A stretch of 48,222 nt of DNA from Amycolatopsis tucumanensis (GCF_021654135.1 NZ_JAKGSD010000062.1:1-48222); one strand, 5' to 3'. Counted from the first letter of the stretch, positions 1 to 8,684 are shown. The notes: generated by a model from the letters alone, not told the origin. Program-made: numbers and translations.

Positions 1-86
1 TTAAAGATCAAAAGATAGTCCTCGCCGGACGGGCAGGCTCCGGGATGACCAGGGGACCGTTGTTAGCTCACCTCGGGTGGGTGGTC

Positions 87-235
87 GCTGTGCGGTCATC
101 CCGTCGCCTTCCGGTTTGTGCATATCACCTTGATCCAGGGCCGCAAGGTTGGCATTTCAACTCACGTGAGCAGAGAGGTTGCGGCCCTGGCTCAAGGTGA
201 TCGTCGCGTGTCAGGCGACGGGATGACCACCCAGC
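87..235. repeat. Long imperfect palindromic element downstream of the S8 protease gene
   Basis: Two nested pairs of inverted arms are visible. The outer arms are GGTCATCCCGTCGCC (94-108) and its exact complement at 214-228, extendable imperfectly to 87 and 235. The inner arms are 23 nt (124-146 and 179-201) with one mismatch. The 32-nt centre carries the perfect palindrome CTCACGTGAG (161-170). A further direct copy of CGGGATGACCA lies at 41-51, matching 219-229. It begins about 25 bp past the protease stop codon, so protease transcripts would read into it. It could be a miniature transposable element, a mobile-element remnant or a large transcription-end hairpin. No coding frame and no convincing target-site duplication is visible. 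Confidence 0.7.
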
Positions 236-259
236 TCGGGGTTTTGTTCAAAGATGGCG

Positions 260-1450
260 CTATGCGCCCGTGTAGAGCAGGGTGTTGGGGCTGTTCGTTC
301 CTGCGCTGGTCACCTTGCCCGTGGTGGCGGCTGCCACCAGTGCGTCTCGTACCTGCTGGGGCGTCGCCGAGGTGTGGGTGGCCAGGTAGAGCGCTGCGGC
401 TCCGGCCACGTGGGGCGTCGCCATCGAGGTGCCGCTGATGGTGTTCGTGGCGCTCGTGCTGCCGATCCAGTCCGACTTGATGCTGCTGCCGGGCGCGAAG
501 ATGTCCAGGCAGCTCCCGTAGTTCGAGTAGCTCGCCCGTGCGTCCGTGCTCGTCGTGGCTCCCACGGTGATCGCGGCCGGGACGCGGGACGGCGACGAGC
601 TGCAGGCGTTCGTGTTGCTGTTGCCCGCCGCGACCGCGTACGTCACGCCCGCCGCGATCGACGCCTTCACCGCGTTGTCCACCGCCGTCGACACGCCGCC
701 GCCGAGGCTCATGTTCGCCACCGCCGGCTTCACCGCGTTCTGGGTGACCCACTCGATGCCGGCGATCACCTGGTCGTAGGTGCCCGAACCCTCGCAGTCG
801 AGCACCCGCACGGCGGTCAACCGCACCCCCTTGGCCACACCGTACGCGGAACCACCGACAGTTCCGGCGACGTGCGTGCCGTGGCCGTTGCAGTCGCTGG
901 CATTCGAGTCGCCGTCGACGAAGTCGTAGCCGGACGTCGCGCGGCCGCCGAAGTCGCTGTGCGTCAGGTTGATGCCGGTGTCGATGATGTAGGCATGCAC
1001 GTTCGACGCGGTGGTCGAGTAGTTGTACGCCTGGTTCAGCGGCAGGTTGCGCTGGTCGACGCGGTCCAGGCCCCACGACGGCGGATTTGACTGCGTGGCG
1101 GTGATCGAGACGCGCCGGTTCTGCTCGACGAACGCCACCGACGGATCGGCCGCGACCCGCTTCGCCTGCGACTCGCTCATCGTCGCCGAGTAGCCGTGCA
1201 GCGCACGCGAGAACGTTTGCCGCACGTTGCCGCCGAGCTTGCCGGTCACCTCGCTGACCAGTGAAGACACCGGTGACGCCGAGTCCTTGAACACCACGAT
1301 GTAGCTGCCGGAGATCGCGCCGGGCGCATCCGCGCCGACGATCGACCCCTCCTGGGCGGAAGCCGGGGCGGTGAACCCGACGGTCGCGACCGCAGCGGCC
1401 GCGAGCGCCACACCGGCTGATCTGGCCTTGCTGAGCAGGGACTTGGACAT
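260..1450 (-). CDS. Secreted S8 family (subtilisin-like) serine protease
   Basis: Secreted endopeptidase of 396 residues. An N-terminal Sec signal peptide ends near residue 32 (APASA-QEGS). It is followed by an inhibitor I9 propeptide (about 48-115) that acts as intramolecular chaperone, and then the S8A catalytic domain. The triad is Asp157 (IIDTGI), His190 (NGHGTHVAG) and Ser342 (GTSMATPH), with the oxyanion Asn277 (AAGN). No P-domain or carbohydrate-binding module follows; the protein ends right after the catalytic fold, as in aqualysin-like enzymes without tail domains. The ATG at 1450 is chosen because AAGGAGG lies just upstream (1454-1460) and it leads directly into the signal peptide; a longer in-frame extension to 1525 has no such support. 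It stands alone, with the palindromic element downstream. The specific substrate cannot be told. Confidence 0.93.
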   Translation of the reverse strand: MSKSLLSKARSAGVALAAAAVATVGFTAPASAQEGSIVGADAPGAISGSYIVVFKDSASPVSSLVSEVTGKLGGNVRQTFSRALHGYSATMSESQAKRVAADPSVAFVEQNRRVSITATQSNPPSWGLDRVDQRNLPLNQAYNYSTTASNVHAYIIDTGINLTHSDFGGRATSGYDFVDGDSNASDCNGHGTHVAGTVGGSAYGVAKGVRLTAVRVLDCEGSGTYDQVIAGIEWVTQNAVKPAVANMSLGGGVSTAVDNAVKASIAAGVTYAVAAGNSNTNACSSSPSRVPAAITVGATTSTDARASYSNYGSCLDIFAPGSSIKSDWIGSTSATNTISGTSMATPHVAGAAALYLATHTSATPQQVRDALVAAATTGKVTSAGTNSPNTLLYTGA

Positions 1451-1611
1451 GAGTCCTCCTTGGCAGGGCCGGCGCGATGAGCTGGGGAATCGCCCACCGC
1501 ACCGCAAGGGGTGAGACTTTTTCACGGTAGGACCGCGTCACCGCCCCGCGGAAGGACTGGCACCCGGGTGGCTCCCGGCGAAAGTAGGGCGGACCAGCCG
1601 CCCGGTCTGGA

Positions 1612-2700
1612 TCAGTCGGCTGTCGTGACGCCCTCGATCACGTCCAGCACCTGCCGGGCCGTCACCGCGCCCACGGCCTTGCCCGTCTCGTCCACCACGA
1701 CCCCCAGGCCCGCCGGCGACGACAACGCCGCGTCCAGCGCGCCCCGCACCGACGTGCCGCGCCGGTAGAGCGAACCGCCGGCGACCAGGTCCGACTCGGC
1801 CAGCCCGCCGTCCACACTGGACCCCGGAGCCAGCCAGCCCCGCGGCTGCCCGGAGTCGTTCACCGCGAGCAGCCACTCCTCCGTCGGACCGGAGACGTTG
1901 TCACCCAAGGAAACCGTGGCCACCGAACGAACTTCCACGCCCGTAGCGTCCACAAAAGACAGTCCACGGTAGCCGCGGTCGCGGCCCACGAAGGACGCCA
2001 CGAAGTCGTCCACCGGGTGCCGCAGCACGTCGGCCGGCGTGCCGTACTGCGCGAGCCGCCCGCCGACGCGCATCACGGCCACCTTGTCGCCCAGCCGCAC
2101 GGCCTCGTCGATGTCGTGTGTGACGAACACGATCGTCTTGCCCAGCTGCGACTGCAACCGCAGCAACTCGTCCTGCAGGCCCTCGCGCACGATCGGGTCG
2201 ACGGCCGAGAACGGCTCGTCCATCAGCAGCACCGGCGCGTCCGCGGCCAGCGCCCTGGCGACCCCCACCCGCTGGCGCTGACCGCCGGAAAGCTGCGCCG
2301 GATAACGCTTCCCCAGTTCCGCGGGCAGACCGACGATCTCCAGCAGCTCGGCCGCGCGGTCGCGCGCCTTCCGCTTGCCCCACCCGGACAACACGGGCAC
2401 GGTCGCGACGTTGTCCAGCACCGTCCGGTGCGGGAACAACCCGGCGTTCTGGATCACGTACCCGATGCCGCGCCGCAGCACCGGCGGATCCTGCTCGCGG
2501 ATGTCCTTCCCGTCGAGCAGCACCCGTCCCGAGGTCGGCTCGACCATGCGGTTGATCATCCGCAGCGACGTCGTCTTCCCGCAGCCAGACGGCCCGACGA
2601 ACACCGTGATGGTGCCGTCCTCGACCGTCAGGCTCAGGTCGTCGACGGCGAGCGTGCCGTCCGGGTAGCGCTTGGTCACGCCGTCGAACTCGATCAACAC
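1612..2700 (-). CDS. ABC transporter ATP-binding protein, glycine betaine/choline (OpuCA/ProV) type
   Basis: ATPase subunit of an osmolyte-type importer, 362 residues. Visible are Walker A GPSGCGKTT (36-44), a Q-loop (about 84), the signature LSGGQRQRVG (137-146), Walker B VLLMDEP with Asp161, and the H-loop FVTHD. The C-terminal part (about 250-362) looks like a CBS-type regulatory region, as in OpuA/OpuC ATPases, where it senses ionic strength. The GTG at 2700 follows a GGGAGG sequence. In this family the ATPase normally sits in an operon with membrane permeases and a substrate-binding protein; here the flanking genes are malic enzyme and a protease, so this subunit is an orphan in the window. 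It may serve a transporter encoded elsewhere. The ATPase assignment is firm, the substrate class is inferred. Confidence 0.88.
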   Translation of the reverse strand: MLIEFDGVTKRYPDGTLAVDDLSLTVEDGTITVFVGPSGCGKTTSLRMINRMVEPTSGRVLLDGKDIREQDPPVLRRGIGYVIQNAGLFPHRTVLDNVATVPVLSGWGKRKARDRAAELLEIVGLPAELGKRYPAQLSGGQRQRVGVARALAADAPVLLMDEPFSAVDPIVREGLQDELLRLQSQLGKTIVFVTHDIDEAVRLGDKVAVMRVGGRLAQYGTPADVLRHPVDDFVASFVGRDRGYRGLSFVDATGVEVRSVATVSLGDNVSGPTEEWLLAVNDSGQPRGWLAPGSSVDGGLAESDLVAGGSLYRRGTSVRGALDAALSSPAGLGVVVDETGKAVGAVTARQVLDVIEGVTTAD

Positions 2701-2758
2701 GCCCTCCCAGCGAAAAGCCTTCCCGGAGACGCGCCCAGCGCCTCCGGGAAGGTCCAGC

Positions 2759-4021
2759 TTAGCCGGTGACGCCGTCCTCGATCGCCGCCTTCGCCACGGC
2801 CGCGGCGACCTCGGGGGCGACGCGCGGGTCGAGCGGGCTCGGCACGATGCGGTCCGGCCCCAGGTCGTCCTGCGCGACGGCGACGATCGCCTCGGCGGCC
2901 GCCAGCTTCATGTTCTCGGTGATCGCCCGCGCGCCGGCGTCCAGCGCGCCCCGGAACACGCCGGGGAAGGCGAGCACGTTGTTGATCTGGTTCGGGAAGT
3001 CGCTGCGCCCGGTCGCCACGATCGCCGCGTACTTGGCGGCCTCGTGCGGGTGGACCTCCGGGTCCGGGTTGGACAACGCGAACACGATCGGGTCATCGGC
3101 CATGCCGGCCAGCAGCTCCGGCTCGATCGTGGACCCGGACAGCCCCAGGTACACGTCCGCGCCGCGCAGCGCCTCGGCCAGGCCGCCGCGCAGACCGGCT
3201 TTGTTGGTGGTCTGGGCCAGCTTCTCCTTGACCGGGTTCAGCCCGTCCCGGCCGGAGTGGATGATGCCGCGCGAGTCCAGCACCGTGACGTCGGCGACAC
3301 CGGCCTCCTGCAGGATCTTCGCGCACGCGACACCCGCGGCGCCGGCGCCGGAGACGACCACCCGCTGCTGCTTGATGTCCCGGTCGAGCACCAGGTTCGC
3401 GCCACGCAGCGCGGCCAGCGTCACGATCGCCGTGCCGTGCTGGTCGTCGTGCATGACCGGGCAGTCCAGCGCCTCCTTGAGCTTGTCCTCCAGCTCGAAG
3501 CAGCGCGGCGCGGAGATGTCCTCCAGGTTGACGGCGCCGTAGGACGGGCGCAGCCGCACCAGCGTCTCGACGATCTCGTCGACGTCCTTGGTGTCCAGCA
3601 CCAGCGGGATCGAGTCCAGGCCGCCGAAGGTCTTGAAGAGCACCGACTTGCCCTCCATGACGGGCAGCGACGCGCTCGCGCCGATGTCGCCCAGCCCCAG
3701 CACCGCGGTGCCGTCGCTGACGACGACCACCAGCCGGTGCGCCCACGTGTAGCGCTGGGCCAGCTCGGCGTTCTCGGCGATGGCGCGGCTCGCCTTGGCC
3801 ACCCCCGGCGTGTAGGCGATGGAGAGGTCGCGTGGCTGCGAGATCGGGCGCGTGGCCGCCACCGAGAGCTTGCCGCCCTCGTGACCGCGGAAGATCTCGT
3901 CGTCGGTCACCGGCGAGTAGTCGGTACCCGTCGGCGGCACTGCCTCGGCCGCCGTGCTCTTGCTGACCTCGTCGTTCATCGATGTCCCTGCCCTCGTATC
4001 AGAGGTCTGAGCGTAGGTCAT
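2759..4021 (-). CDS. NAD-dependent malic enzyme (short bacterial type)
   Basis: Oxidative decarboxylation of malate to pyruvate in the cytoplasm, 420 residues, the normal length of the short bacterial malic enzymes. The N-terminal domain carries the YTPGVAKAS segment and the CPVMHDDQHGTAIV active-site/metal motif. A Rossmann domain follows (VVSGAGAAGVACAKIL), with the ALSNPDPE cofactor-loop segment near the C-terminus. The ATG at 4021 is chosen for its GGAGGG at 10-nt spacing; an in-frame ATG 14 codons later is possible. An upstream extension to 4246 lacks similarity to the family. The divergent neighbour is the epimerase homologue; the ABC ATPase follows 58 bp downstream on the same strand. 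NAD versus NADP preference cannot be decided with certainty from sequence. Confidence 0.93.
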   Translation of the reverse strand: MTYAQTSDTRAGTSMNDEVSKSTAAEAVPPTGTDYSPVTDDEIFRGHEGGKLSVAATRPISQPRDLSIAYTPGVAKASRAIAENAELAQRYTWAHRLVVVVSDGTAVLGLGDIGASASLPVMEGKSVLFKTFGGLDSIPLVLDTKDVDEIVETLVRLRPSYGAVNLEDISAPRCFELEDKLKEALDCPVMHDDQHGTAIVTLAALRGANLVLDRDIKQQRVVVSGAGAAGVACAKILQEAGVADVTVLDSRGIIHSGRDGLNPVKEKLAQTTNKAGLRGGLAEALRGADVYLGLSGSTIEPELLAGMADDPIVFALSNPDPEVHPHEAAKYAAIVATGRSDFPNQINNVLAFPGVFRGALDAGARAITENMKLAAAEAIVAVAQDDLGPDRIVPSPLDPRVAPEVAAAVAKAAIEDGVTG

Positions 4022-4305
4022 GGAAATGAATCCCTCCCGGGACCGTGTGCGGGGACACTGCCCCATCCCCCAGTGGCGTGGTTGATCTCGCAGCTCGGTA
4101 GCCCGGGCGCGGTGGCGCCGGCAGCCGGCTCGGCGTCCGTCTCGGCCGTGCGGAGCCCTTGGTGAGGCGACGGCCGCGGACGCGGCGGTCCCCCCAGTGT
4201 TGCAGGCTCCGCACCGGTTGTGATGCCGAGGTGCGGTTGATGTCACAAAAAGGGGAGGTCAACGGGGTTCTAGCAAGACGTCCGTCCGGCTTGGGAGTGC
4301 CCCGC

Positions 4306-4317
4306 TAGGGTTGCGGT
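4306..4317 (+). promoter_or_regulatory. -10 element for a leaderless epimerase transcript
   Basis: TAGGGT at 4306-4311 lies 6 nt before the ATG at 4318 and there is no Shine-Dalgarno sequence. This spacing puts the transcription start at the A of the start codon, the pattern of leaderless actinobacterial genes. The 296-bp divergent gap toward malic enzyme shows no other feature I can support. Confidence 0.5.
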
Positions 4318-4920
4318 ATGGAGGTCCGCCAGCTCGCCGTTCCCGACGCCTACGAGTTCACGCCGCGTTCGTTCCCGGACCACCGCGGCCTTTTCGTCGC
4401 GCCGTTCCAGGAGGCGGCGCTCGTCGAGGCGATCGGGCACCCGCTGCACGTGGCGCAGACGAACCACAGCGTGTCCCGGCGGGGGACGATCCGGGGAGTG
4501 CATTTCGCCGACACGCCGCCCGGACAGGCGAAGTACGTCTACTGCCCGCGTGGCGCGCTGCTCGACGTCGTGGTGGACCTGCGGGTCGGCTCGCCCACGT
4601 TCGGCACCTGGGACGCCGTGCGGCTCGATTCGGTGGACTACCGCGCGGTCTACATCGCGGAAGGCCTCGGGCACGCGTTCGTCGCGCTGGAGGACGACAC
4701 CGTGATGGCCTACCTCTGTTCGACCGGGTACAACCCGGCGGGCGAACACGGGATCACCCCGCTCGACCCCGAGCTGAAACTCCCCTGGCCGTCGGACGTC
4801 ACGCCGATCCTGTCCGAAAAGGACGAAGCGGCCCCGGCTCTCGCCGAGGCCGCCGCCGCCGGGCTGCTGCCGGTCTACGCCGACTGCGTCGCCCACTACG
4901 AGAAACTCCGCGCGGGCTAG
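4318..4920 (+). CDS. dTDP-4-dehydrorhamnose 3,5-epimerase family protein (RmlC-like cupin)
   Basis: A 200-residue single-domain cupin of the RmlC family, which epimerises C3 and/or C5 of dTDP-4-keto-6-deoxyhexoses. Family residues visible are His62 in RGVHF, Lys72 in QAKYVYC, His119 in GLGHAF and Tyr138 in CSTGYNP. No rmlA, rmlB or rmlD genes lie in the window, so it is not in a rhamnose operon. Such isolated copies often belong to dispersed deoxysugar or natural-product pathways, but that is inference. It starts without a ribosome-binding site and probably yields a leaderless message. The next gene converges on it, with only 4 bp between the stop codons. Confidence 0.85.
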   Translation: MEVRQLAVPDAYEFTPRSFPDHRGLFVAPFQEAALVEAIGHPLHVAQTNHSVSRRGTIRGVHFADTPPGQAKYVYCPRGALLDVVVDLRVGSPTFGTWDAVRLDSVDYRAVYIAEGLGHAFVALEDDTVMAYLCSTGYNPAGEHGITPLDPELKLPWPSDVTPILSEKDEAAPALAEAAAAGLLPVYADCVAHYEKLRAG

Positions 4921-4924
4921 AGCC

Positions 4925-5569
4925 TCAACCGGCGACGTTCACACCCTCATCGTCCGCGTGCGCGCCGAACTCGGCGACGCGTACCTCCGCGATGCGCTCG
5001 TACCGGCTGATCCGGTCGGTCCACTCCGCGTCGACGCCGAACGCCGCCTGCGCGAAGCCCACCCGCCGGACAGCCTCGGCCAGGCCCGGATCCCCAGGGG
5101 CCAGCAGCCGCACCGGCGCGTCGAGCGCCACGGTGTGCGGCGGCACGAAGTACTCGTCCGGCAGAACGGTGCGCGCGTGGACGAGCGCGCCGACAGCGAC
5201 GACCGAGCCGGCCCCCAGCCGTGCGCGCTGCAGGACCGTCGCCGCGGTCGCCACGTAGACGCACCGGCCGGCCTCGCAGCCCAGCAGCGTGGCATGTGGT
5301 CCCACGAAGACGTGGTCGTCGAGAAGCACCGGCTGGTCGCCGGCGACCGCGGACCCGCGCAACACCGCGTTCTCGCAAATCACCGCCGCCTCCCCGACCT
5401 CGATCCGAGACCCCTCGGCATCGAGCACCGCGCCGTACATGACCCGCGCCCTCGGCCCCACGCGGACATCGCCGACGAGTGTGGCCGTCGGGGCGATGTA
5501 GGCGGTGGGGTGGACCTGCGGTTCACACCCGCGGTGCCGGATGCGGATTCCCCGCGCTCGCACGATCAC
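4925..5569 (-). CDS. Left-handed beta-helix (gamma-carbonic-anhydrase-like) protein, probably not a carbonic anhydrase
   Basis: About 214 residues. After the opening QVHPTAYIAPTATLVGDV come hexapeptide repeats typical of the left-handed beta-helix fold shared by gamma-carbonic anhydrases and acyltransferases. The three zinc histidines of true gamma-carbonic anhydrases are not preserved: the first position reads AVLR instead of AVLH, and the xxGHxxxxH segment reads VGPHATLLGC, so one histidine at most remains. The helix ends about residue 145, followed by an alpha-helical C-terminal extension rich in acidic residues. The start is uncertain: GTG codons at 5569 and 5563 both lack a strong ribosome-binding site. 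The upstream 269 bp to the cholesterol oxidase gene holds nothing I can assign. The fold is secure, the function unknown. Confidence 0.75.
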   Translation of the reverse strand: MIVRARGIRIRHRGCEPQVHPTAYIAPTATLVGDVRVGPRARVMYGAVLDAEGSRIEVGEAAVICENAVLRGSAVAGDQPVLLDDHVFVGPHATLLGCEAGRCVYVATAATVLQRARLGAGSVVAVGALVHARTVLPDEYFVPPHTVALDAPVRLLAPGDPGLAEAVRRVGFAQAAFGVDAEWTDRISRYERIAEVRVAEFGAHADDEGVNVAG

Positions 5570-5838
5570 GACCGGATTCTCGGCCGACCGGCCGCGAGCG
5601 CGCTGGCGGATTCCGGACGTCTCGTTCGCCCGAGGGCAGCGATGCGGGCCGGCCCCACCCCGCGTCGGGTTTCGCTGGGGCAGGTGCGCGGCCGTGAGGA
5701 GCGGCCTCACACTCAGCGCGACCCTTCCTCCGCGACACGCCGGGCCACACGCAGTCTGCCGGTCGGGCTCAGCGGCGCGTGACCGTGAGACACGAGGACC
5801 CACGCGTCCCCGGGTCACAACCTCCCCGGGCAGTACGA

Positions 5839-7449
5839 CTACAAGTCCTCCGCCAGCACGCGGGCGATGTTGCGCTCCGCCAGCGCGGTGATCGTGACGA
5901 ACGGGTTCACGCCCGTGCTGCCCGGGATGAGCGAGCCGTCGGTGACGTAGAGGTTGCGGTAGCCCTTCACGCGCCCGTACAGGTCGGTCGCCTTGCCCAG
6001 CACCAGACCGCCCAGCGGGTGGTAGGTGAACCGGTTCTCGAACGCCCGGGTGTCGCCGAACAGGTCGTAGCGGTAGATCGTCCCGTTCGCCGAGTTGATG
6101 CGGTCGAACAGGCTCTTCGCCGCGTCGATCGACGGCTGGCCCTGCGCGACGTCCCACTGCAGGACCGCCTTGTCGGCGCCCGGGTCGTACTTGAACCACC
6201 CGCGCTCGGGGTTCTTCGTGATCGCCAGGTACAGGCTCGCCCACGTCTCCAGCCCGGCGGGCACCGGCGCGATCTCGGCGAACACCGGGTTGACCGGGTC
6301 CTCCCACGCGTCGATGCCGAGCGCGGGCATGCCCGACTCGACCGGGCCGACCGGGTCCCACACGTGGTTGGCCCGGCCCAGCATGACGTTGCCGTTGGTG
6401 CCCCAGCCCTGGCCGACGTCCTCGCCGAGGTCGGGCAGCTTGCCGGTGTCGCGCGCCCGCACCAGCAGCTCGGTCGAGCCGAGGCTGCCGGCGCCGAGGA
6501 ACAAGTACTTCGTCCCCAGCTGGCGCACGCCGAGCACGTTGCCCTCGGCGTCAATCTGCCGCACTGTCAGCGTGTACGTGCCGTCCTGCTGCTGGGCGAT
6601 GTCGCGGACCTCGGTGAGCGTCTGGATGGTGACGTTGCCGGTGCCCAGCGCGGCCGCCAGGTAGCTCTTGTCCAGCGAGCGCTTGCCGTGGTTGTTGCCG
6701 TAGATGACCTCCGAGGCCAGCGCGGACCTCGGCACCTCGCCGGCCTCTTCCCGGCGCATGTAGTCGAAGTCGTAGACGCTGGGCACGAACGTGGTCTTGA
6801 GCCCGGTCTTCTGCGCGTGCTTCCGCGAGACGCGCGCGAACTGGTAGGAGTCGCAGGTCTCGAACCAGTCCGGGTCGATGTTGTTCACGCCCAGCATGGA
6901 GTTCGCGAGCGGGTAGTACGTGCCGTACATCTCGTCGGCGTCGACCTCGGGCAGGATTTCCTCGAAGTACCAGCGCTTCGGGGTCACCGCCATGGCGCCG
7001 TTGACCAGCGAGCCGCCGCCGACACCGCGGCCGACGTAGACCGACATGTCGCCGAAGTGCACGCGGTCCAGCACGCCCGCGTACGGGTCGATGTTCCGGT
7101 TGGCCAGGTCGAGCCACAGGAACGAGGCCAGCGGCGCCTCCGTGCGGTTCTTGAACCACGACGACCGGCGGTCCGGGCTGAGCATGTCCGAGAAGATCTT
7201 GCCGTCCTCGCCCGGTGTGTTCCACAGCTGGCCCATTTCGAGCATCAGCGTCGGGACGCCGGCCGCCCCGAGGCGCAGCGCCGTGACGGCGGCGCCGTAG
7301 CCGGTGCCGACGACGACGGCCGGCGAGTAGTCGGTGGCCGCCGAGGCGGAGGTCCGGGTCGAGATCGTGGTCAGCCCGAGCGTGGCGGCGGAGCTGAGCG
7401 CGGTCAGGCCGAGGAACCGGCGTCGAGAGAGGGACATAACGCGAACCAT
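5839..7449 (-). CDS. choA: Cholesterol oxidase (GMC-type, non-covalent FAD), Tat-exported
   Basis: Secreted flavoenzyme that oxidises cholesterol and related 3-beta-hydroxysterols and isomerises the product to the 4-en-3-one, making hydrogen peroxide. The 536 residues start with a twin-arginine signal (LSRRRFLGL, 7-15, then a hydrophobic stretch and SASA). An FAD dinucleotide fold follows (VVVGTGYGAA, about 45-54), then GRGVGGGSLVNGAMAVTP. The active-site set is present: Glu in VFAEIAPVP, His477 in YHPLGG and Asn515 in GVNPFVTI, matching the Streptomyces type I enzyme. Length fits the family. ATG codons at 7449 and 7437 are both possible; 7449 has AAGG upstream. No other sterol-degradation genes are near. 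Confidence 0.92.
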   Translation of the reverse strand: MVRVMSLSRRRFLGLTALSSAATLGLTTISTRTSASAATDYSPAVVVGTGYGAAVTALRLGAAGVPTLMLEMGQLWNTPGEDGKIFSDMLSPDRRSSWFKNRTEAPLASFLWLDLANRNIDPYAGVLDRVHFGDMSVYVGRGVGGGSLVNGAMAVTPKRWYFEEILPEVDADEMYGTYYPLANSMLGVNNIDPDWFETCDSYQFARVSRKHAQKTGLKTTFVPSVYDFDYMRREEAGEVPRSALASEVIYGNNHGKRSLDKSYLAAALGTGNVTIQTLTEVRDIAQQQDGTYTLTVRQIDAEGNVLGVRQLGTKYLFLGAGSLGSTELLVRARDTGKLPDLGEDVGQGWGTNGNVMLGRANHVWDPVGPVESGMPALGIDAWEDPVNPVFAEIAPVPAGLETWASLYLAITKNPERGWFKYDPGADKAVLQWDVAQGQPSIDAAKSLFDRINSANGTIYRYDLFGDTRAFENRFTYHPLGGLVLGKATDLYGRVKGYRNLYVTDGSLIPGSTGVNPFVTITALAERNIARVLAEDL

Positions 7450-7563
7450 ATTCGGATCGACCTTGCTTTGTAAACGGTGTTAATCCCTAGTGGCGCGATG
7501 CCAGGGTCGGCTCCGGGCTTTCCCCGATGGTGCCGTTTGCGCAGGTGGGACAGGATTTGGATC

Positions 7564-8208
7564 ATGAAGATCGCACTCGCAGCGGCCGCCGTCGCCGCAC
7601 TCGCCCTGACGGTCACCAGCGCTCTCCCCGCCCGCGCCGCGGACGGCACGTTCGCCGACTGCCCCGCCCTGCCCGCCGGCGCGGACCCGGGCCAGTGGCG
7701 CTGCGAGGTGCTCGACTCGACCGCCACCATGTCCTTCGGCGACGTCCGGGACCTCCCGCTCGGACCGATGCGCCTGACCTTCGCCGAGGGGCAGCTGAAC
7801 GGCGAGTACGCGCAGGTGTTCGGCGCACTGAGATCCGAACCGGTCGCGGTGCCCGGGCTCCCCCGCGCCACCGTGCGGTTCGGGTACGGCGGCCACTCCG
7901 ACTTCCAGTCCAACGACGAGCGCAAGGGCGAGATCGACCTCGTCGCCGAGTTCGACGGGCCCTACCTGCCGCGAGACTGCGCGACCGGCGTCATCCACTC
8001 CGTCCTGCAGGCCGACGGGCCGACCGAGGTCGTCTCGACCGATCCGCTGACGCTGAAGTTCGCCACCTACGACCACGAACTGGCCGTGCCCGCCACGGAG
8101 AACTGCGGCCCGCTGGGCCGGGTGGTCGACCGCCGCCTCGGCCTGCCCGCCGCGTCCGGGACGAACTCCTACGCCCAGACCACGACGGTCCGCCTGCGCG
8201 ACTACTGA
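7564..8208 (+). CDS. Secreted hypothetical protein
   Basis: A 214-residue protein with a clear Sec signal peptide (hydrophobic 4-22, cleavage near LPARAADG). The mature part is about 190 residues with four spaced cysteines (FADCPAL, WRCEVL, RDCATG, ENCGPL), suggesting two disulfides in an exported beta-rich domain. There is no lipobox, membrane anchor or catalytic motif that I recognise. The ATG at 7564 begins the signal peptide and has AGGA upstream. It is divergent from cholesterol oxidase, and its last 7 bp overlap the 3' end of the convergent DUF4442 gene. Similar proteins are common and uncharacterised in Pseudonocardiaceae and Streptomyces; function unknown. Confidence 0.8.
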   Translation: MKIALAAAAVAALALTVTSALPARAADGTFADCPALPAGADPGQWRCEVLDSTATMSFGDVRDLPLGPMRLTFAEGQLNGEYAQVFGALRSEPVAVPGLPRATVRFGYGGHSDFQSNDERKGEIDLVAEFDGPYLPRDCATGVIHSVLQADGPTEVVSTDPLTLKFATYDHELAVPATENCGPLGRVVDRRLGLPAASGTNSYAQTTTVRLRDY

Positions 8209-8669
8209 CGCTTCGGCGTCACCCAGATCGTGATGGTGGCGGTGACGACGGTCTTGCCCGCCCGGTCGGAAATCACGACGGGCACCGGCAGTTCCACGCC
8301 CTCGCCGCCGAACTCCGGGATTTCCGGCAGCTCGGCGACCGCCCGCAGGCTCGTCTCCGCCTTCGCCACGTACCGCACCGTCATGCCCTTGGGCAGCCAC
8401 CGGTGCGTGGCGGGCAGGGTCGACTCGGCGAGCATCCCCATCGCGATCTCCGCGAGGTTGCACGCCGCGATCGCGTGAAATGTGCCGATGTGGTTGTGAA
8501 CACCCCACCACTTCGGCGCGCGCACCGCGCAGTAGCCGGGACGCAGCTCCTCCACGCTCGGCAGCACCGAGCCGAAATAGGGCACACGCAGGCAAATCGC
8601 GGTCGAGAACAGTCGTTTGCCGCCGGGCAGCGCGCTCAGCCGCTGCCACAGCGAGTAGGTCGAAACCAC
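8202..8669 (-). CDS. DUF4442 (hotdog-fold, thioesterase-like) protein
   Basis: A 155-residue protein resembling DUF4442, a hotdog-fold family related to acyl-CoA thioesterases of the PaaI type. The conserved stretch KWWGVHNHIGTFHAIAACNLAEIAMG (about 53-78) contains the His/Asn-rich segment and central helix of the fold. The GTG at 8669 is supported by AGGAGG immediately upstream. It is divergently transcribed from the histidine phosphatase across a short gap that contains a palindromic operator-like site. A role in acyl-CoA metabolism is likely from the fold but not shown. Confidence 0.8.
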   Translation of the reverse strand: MVSTYSLWQRLSALPGGKRLFSTAICLRVPYFGSVLPSVEELRPGYCAVRAPKWWGVHNHIGTFHAIAACNLAEIAMGMLAESTLPATHRWLPKGMTVRYVAKAETSLRAVAELPEIPEFGGEGVELPVPVVISDRAGKTVVTATITIWVTPKRQ

Positions 8670-8684
8670 CGGCGCCTCCTATGT

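Noticed and set aside
2759..4246. Malic enzyme with a 75-residue N-terminal extension
   Set aside because: The extension is low-complexity Arg-rich sequence without a start signal; the ATG at 4021 has a good ribosome-binding site and normal family length.
4925..6361. Fusion of the beta-helix protein with an upstream 264-residue segment
   Set aside because: The upstream part is an out-of-frame shadow of cholesterol oxidase; the conserved hexapeptide domain begins only near 5569.
7450..7500. KstR-type operator before cholesterol oxidase (TTAACACCGTTTACAA)
   Set aside because: The AAC/GTT half-sites are spaced by 3 instead of 2 and the outer bases do not match, so I could not support it.
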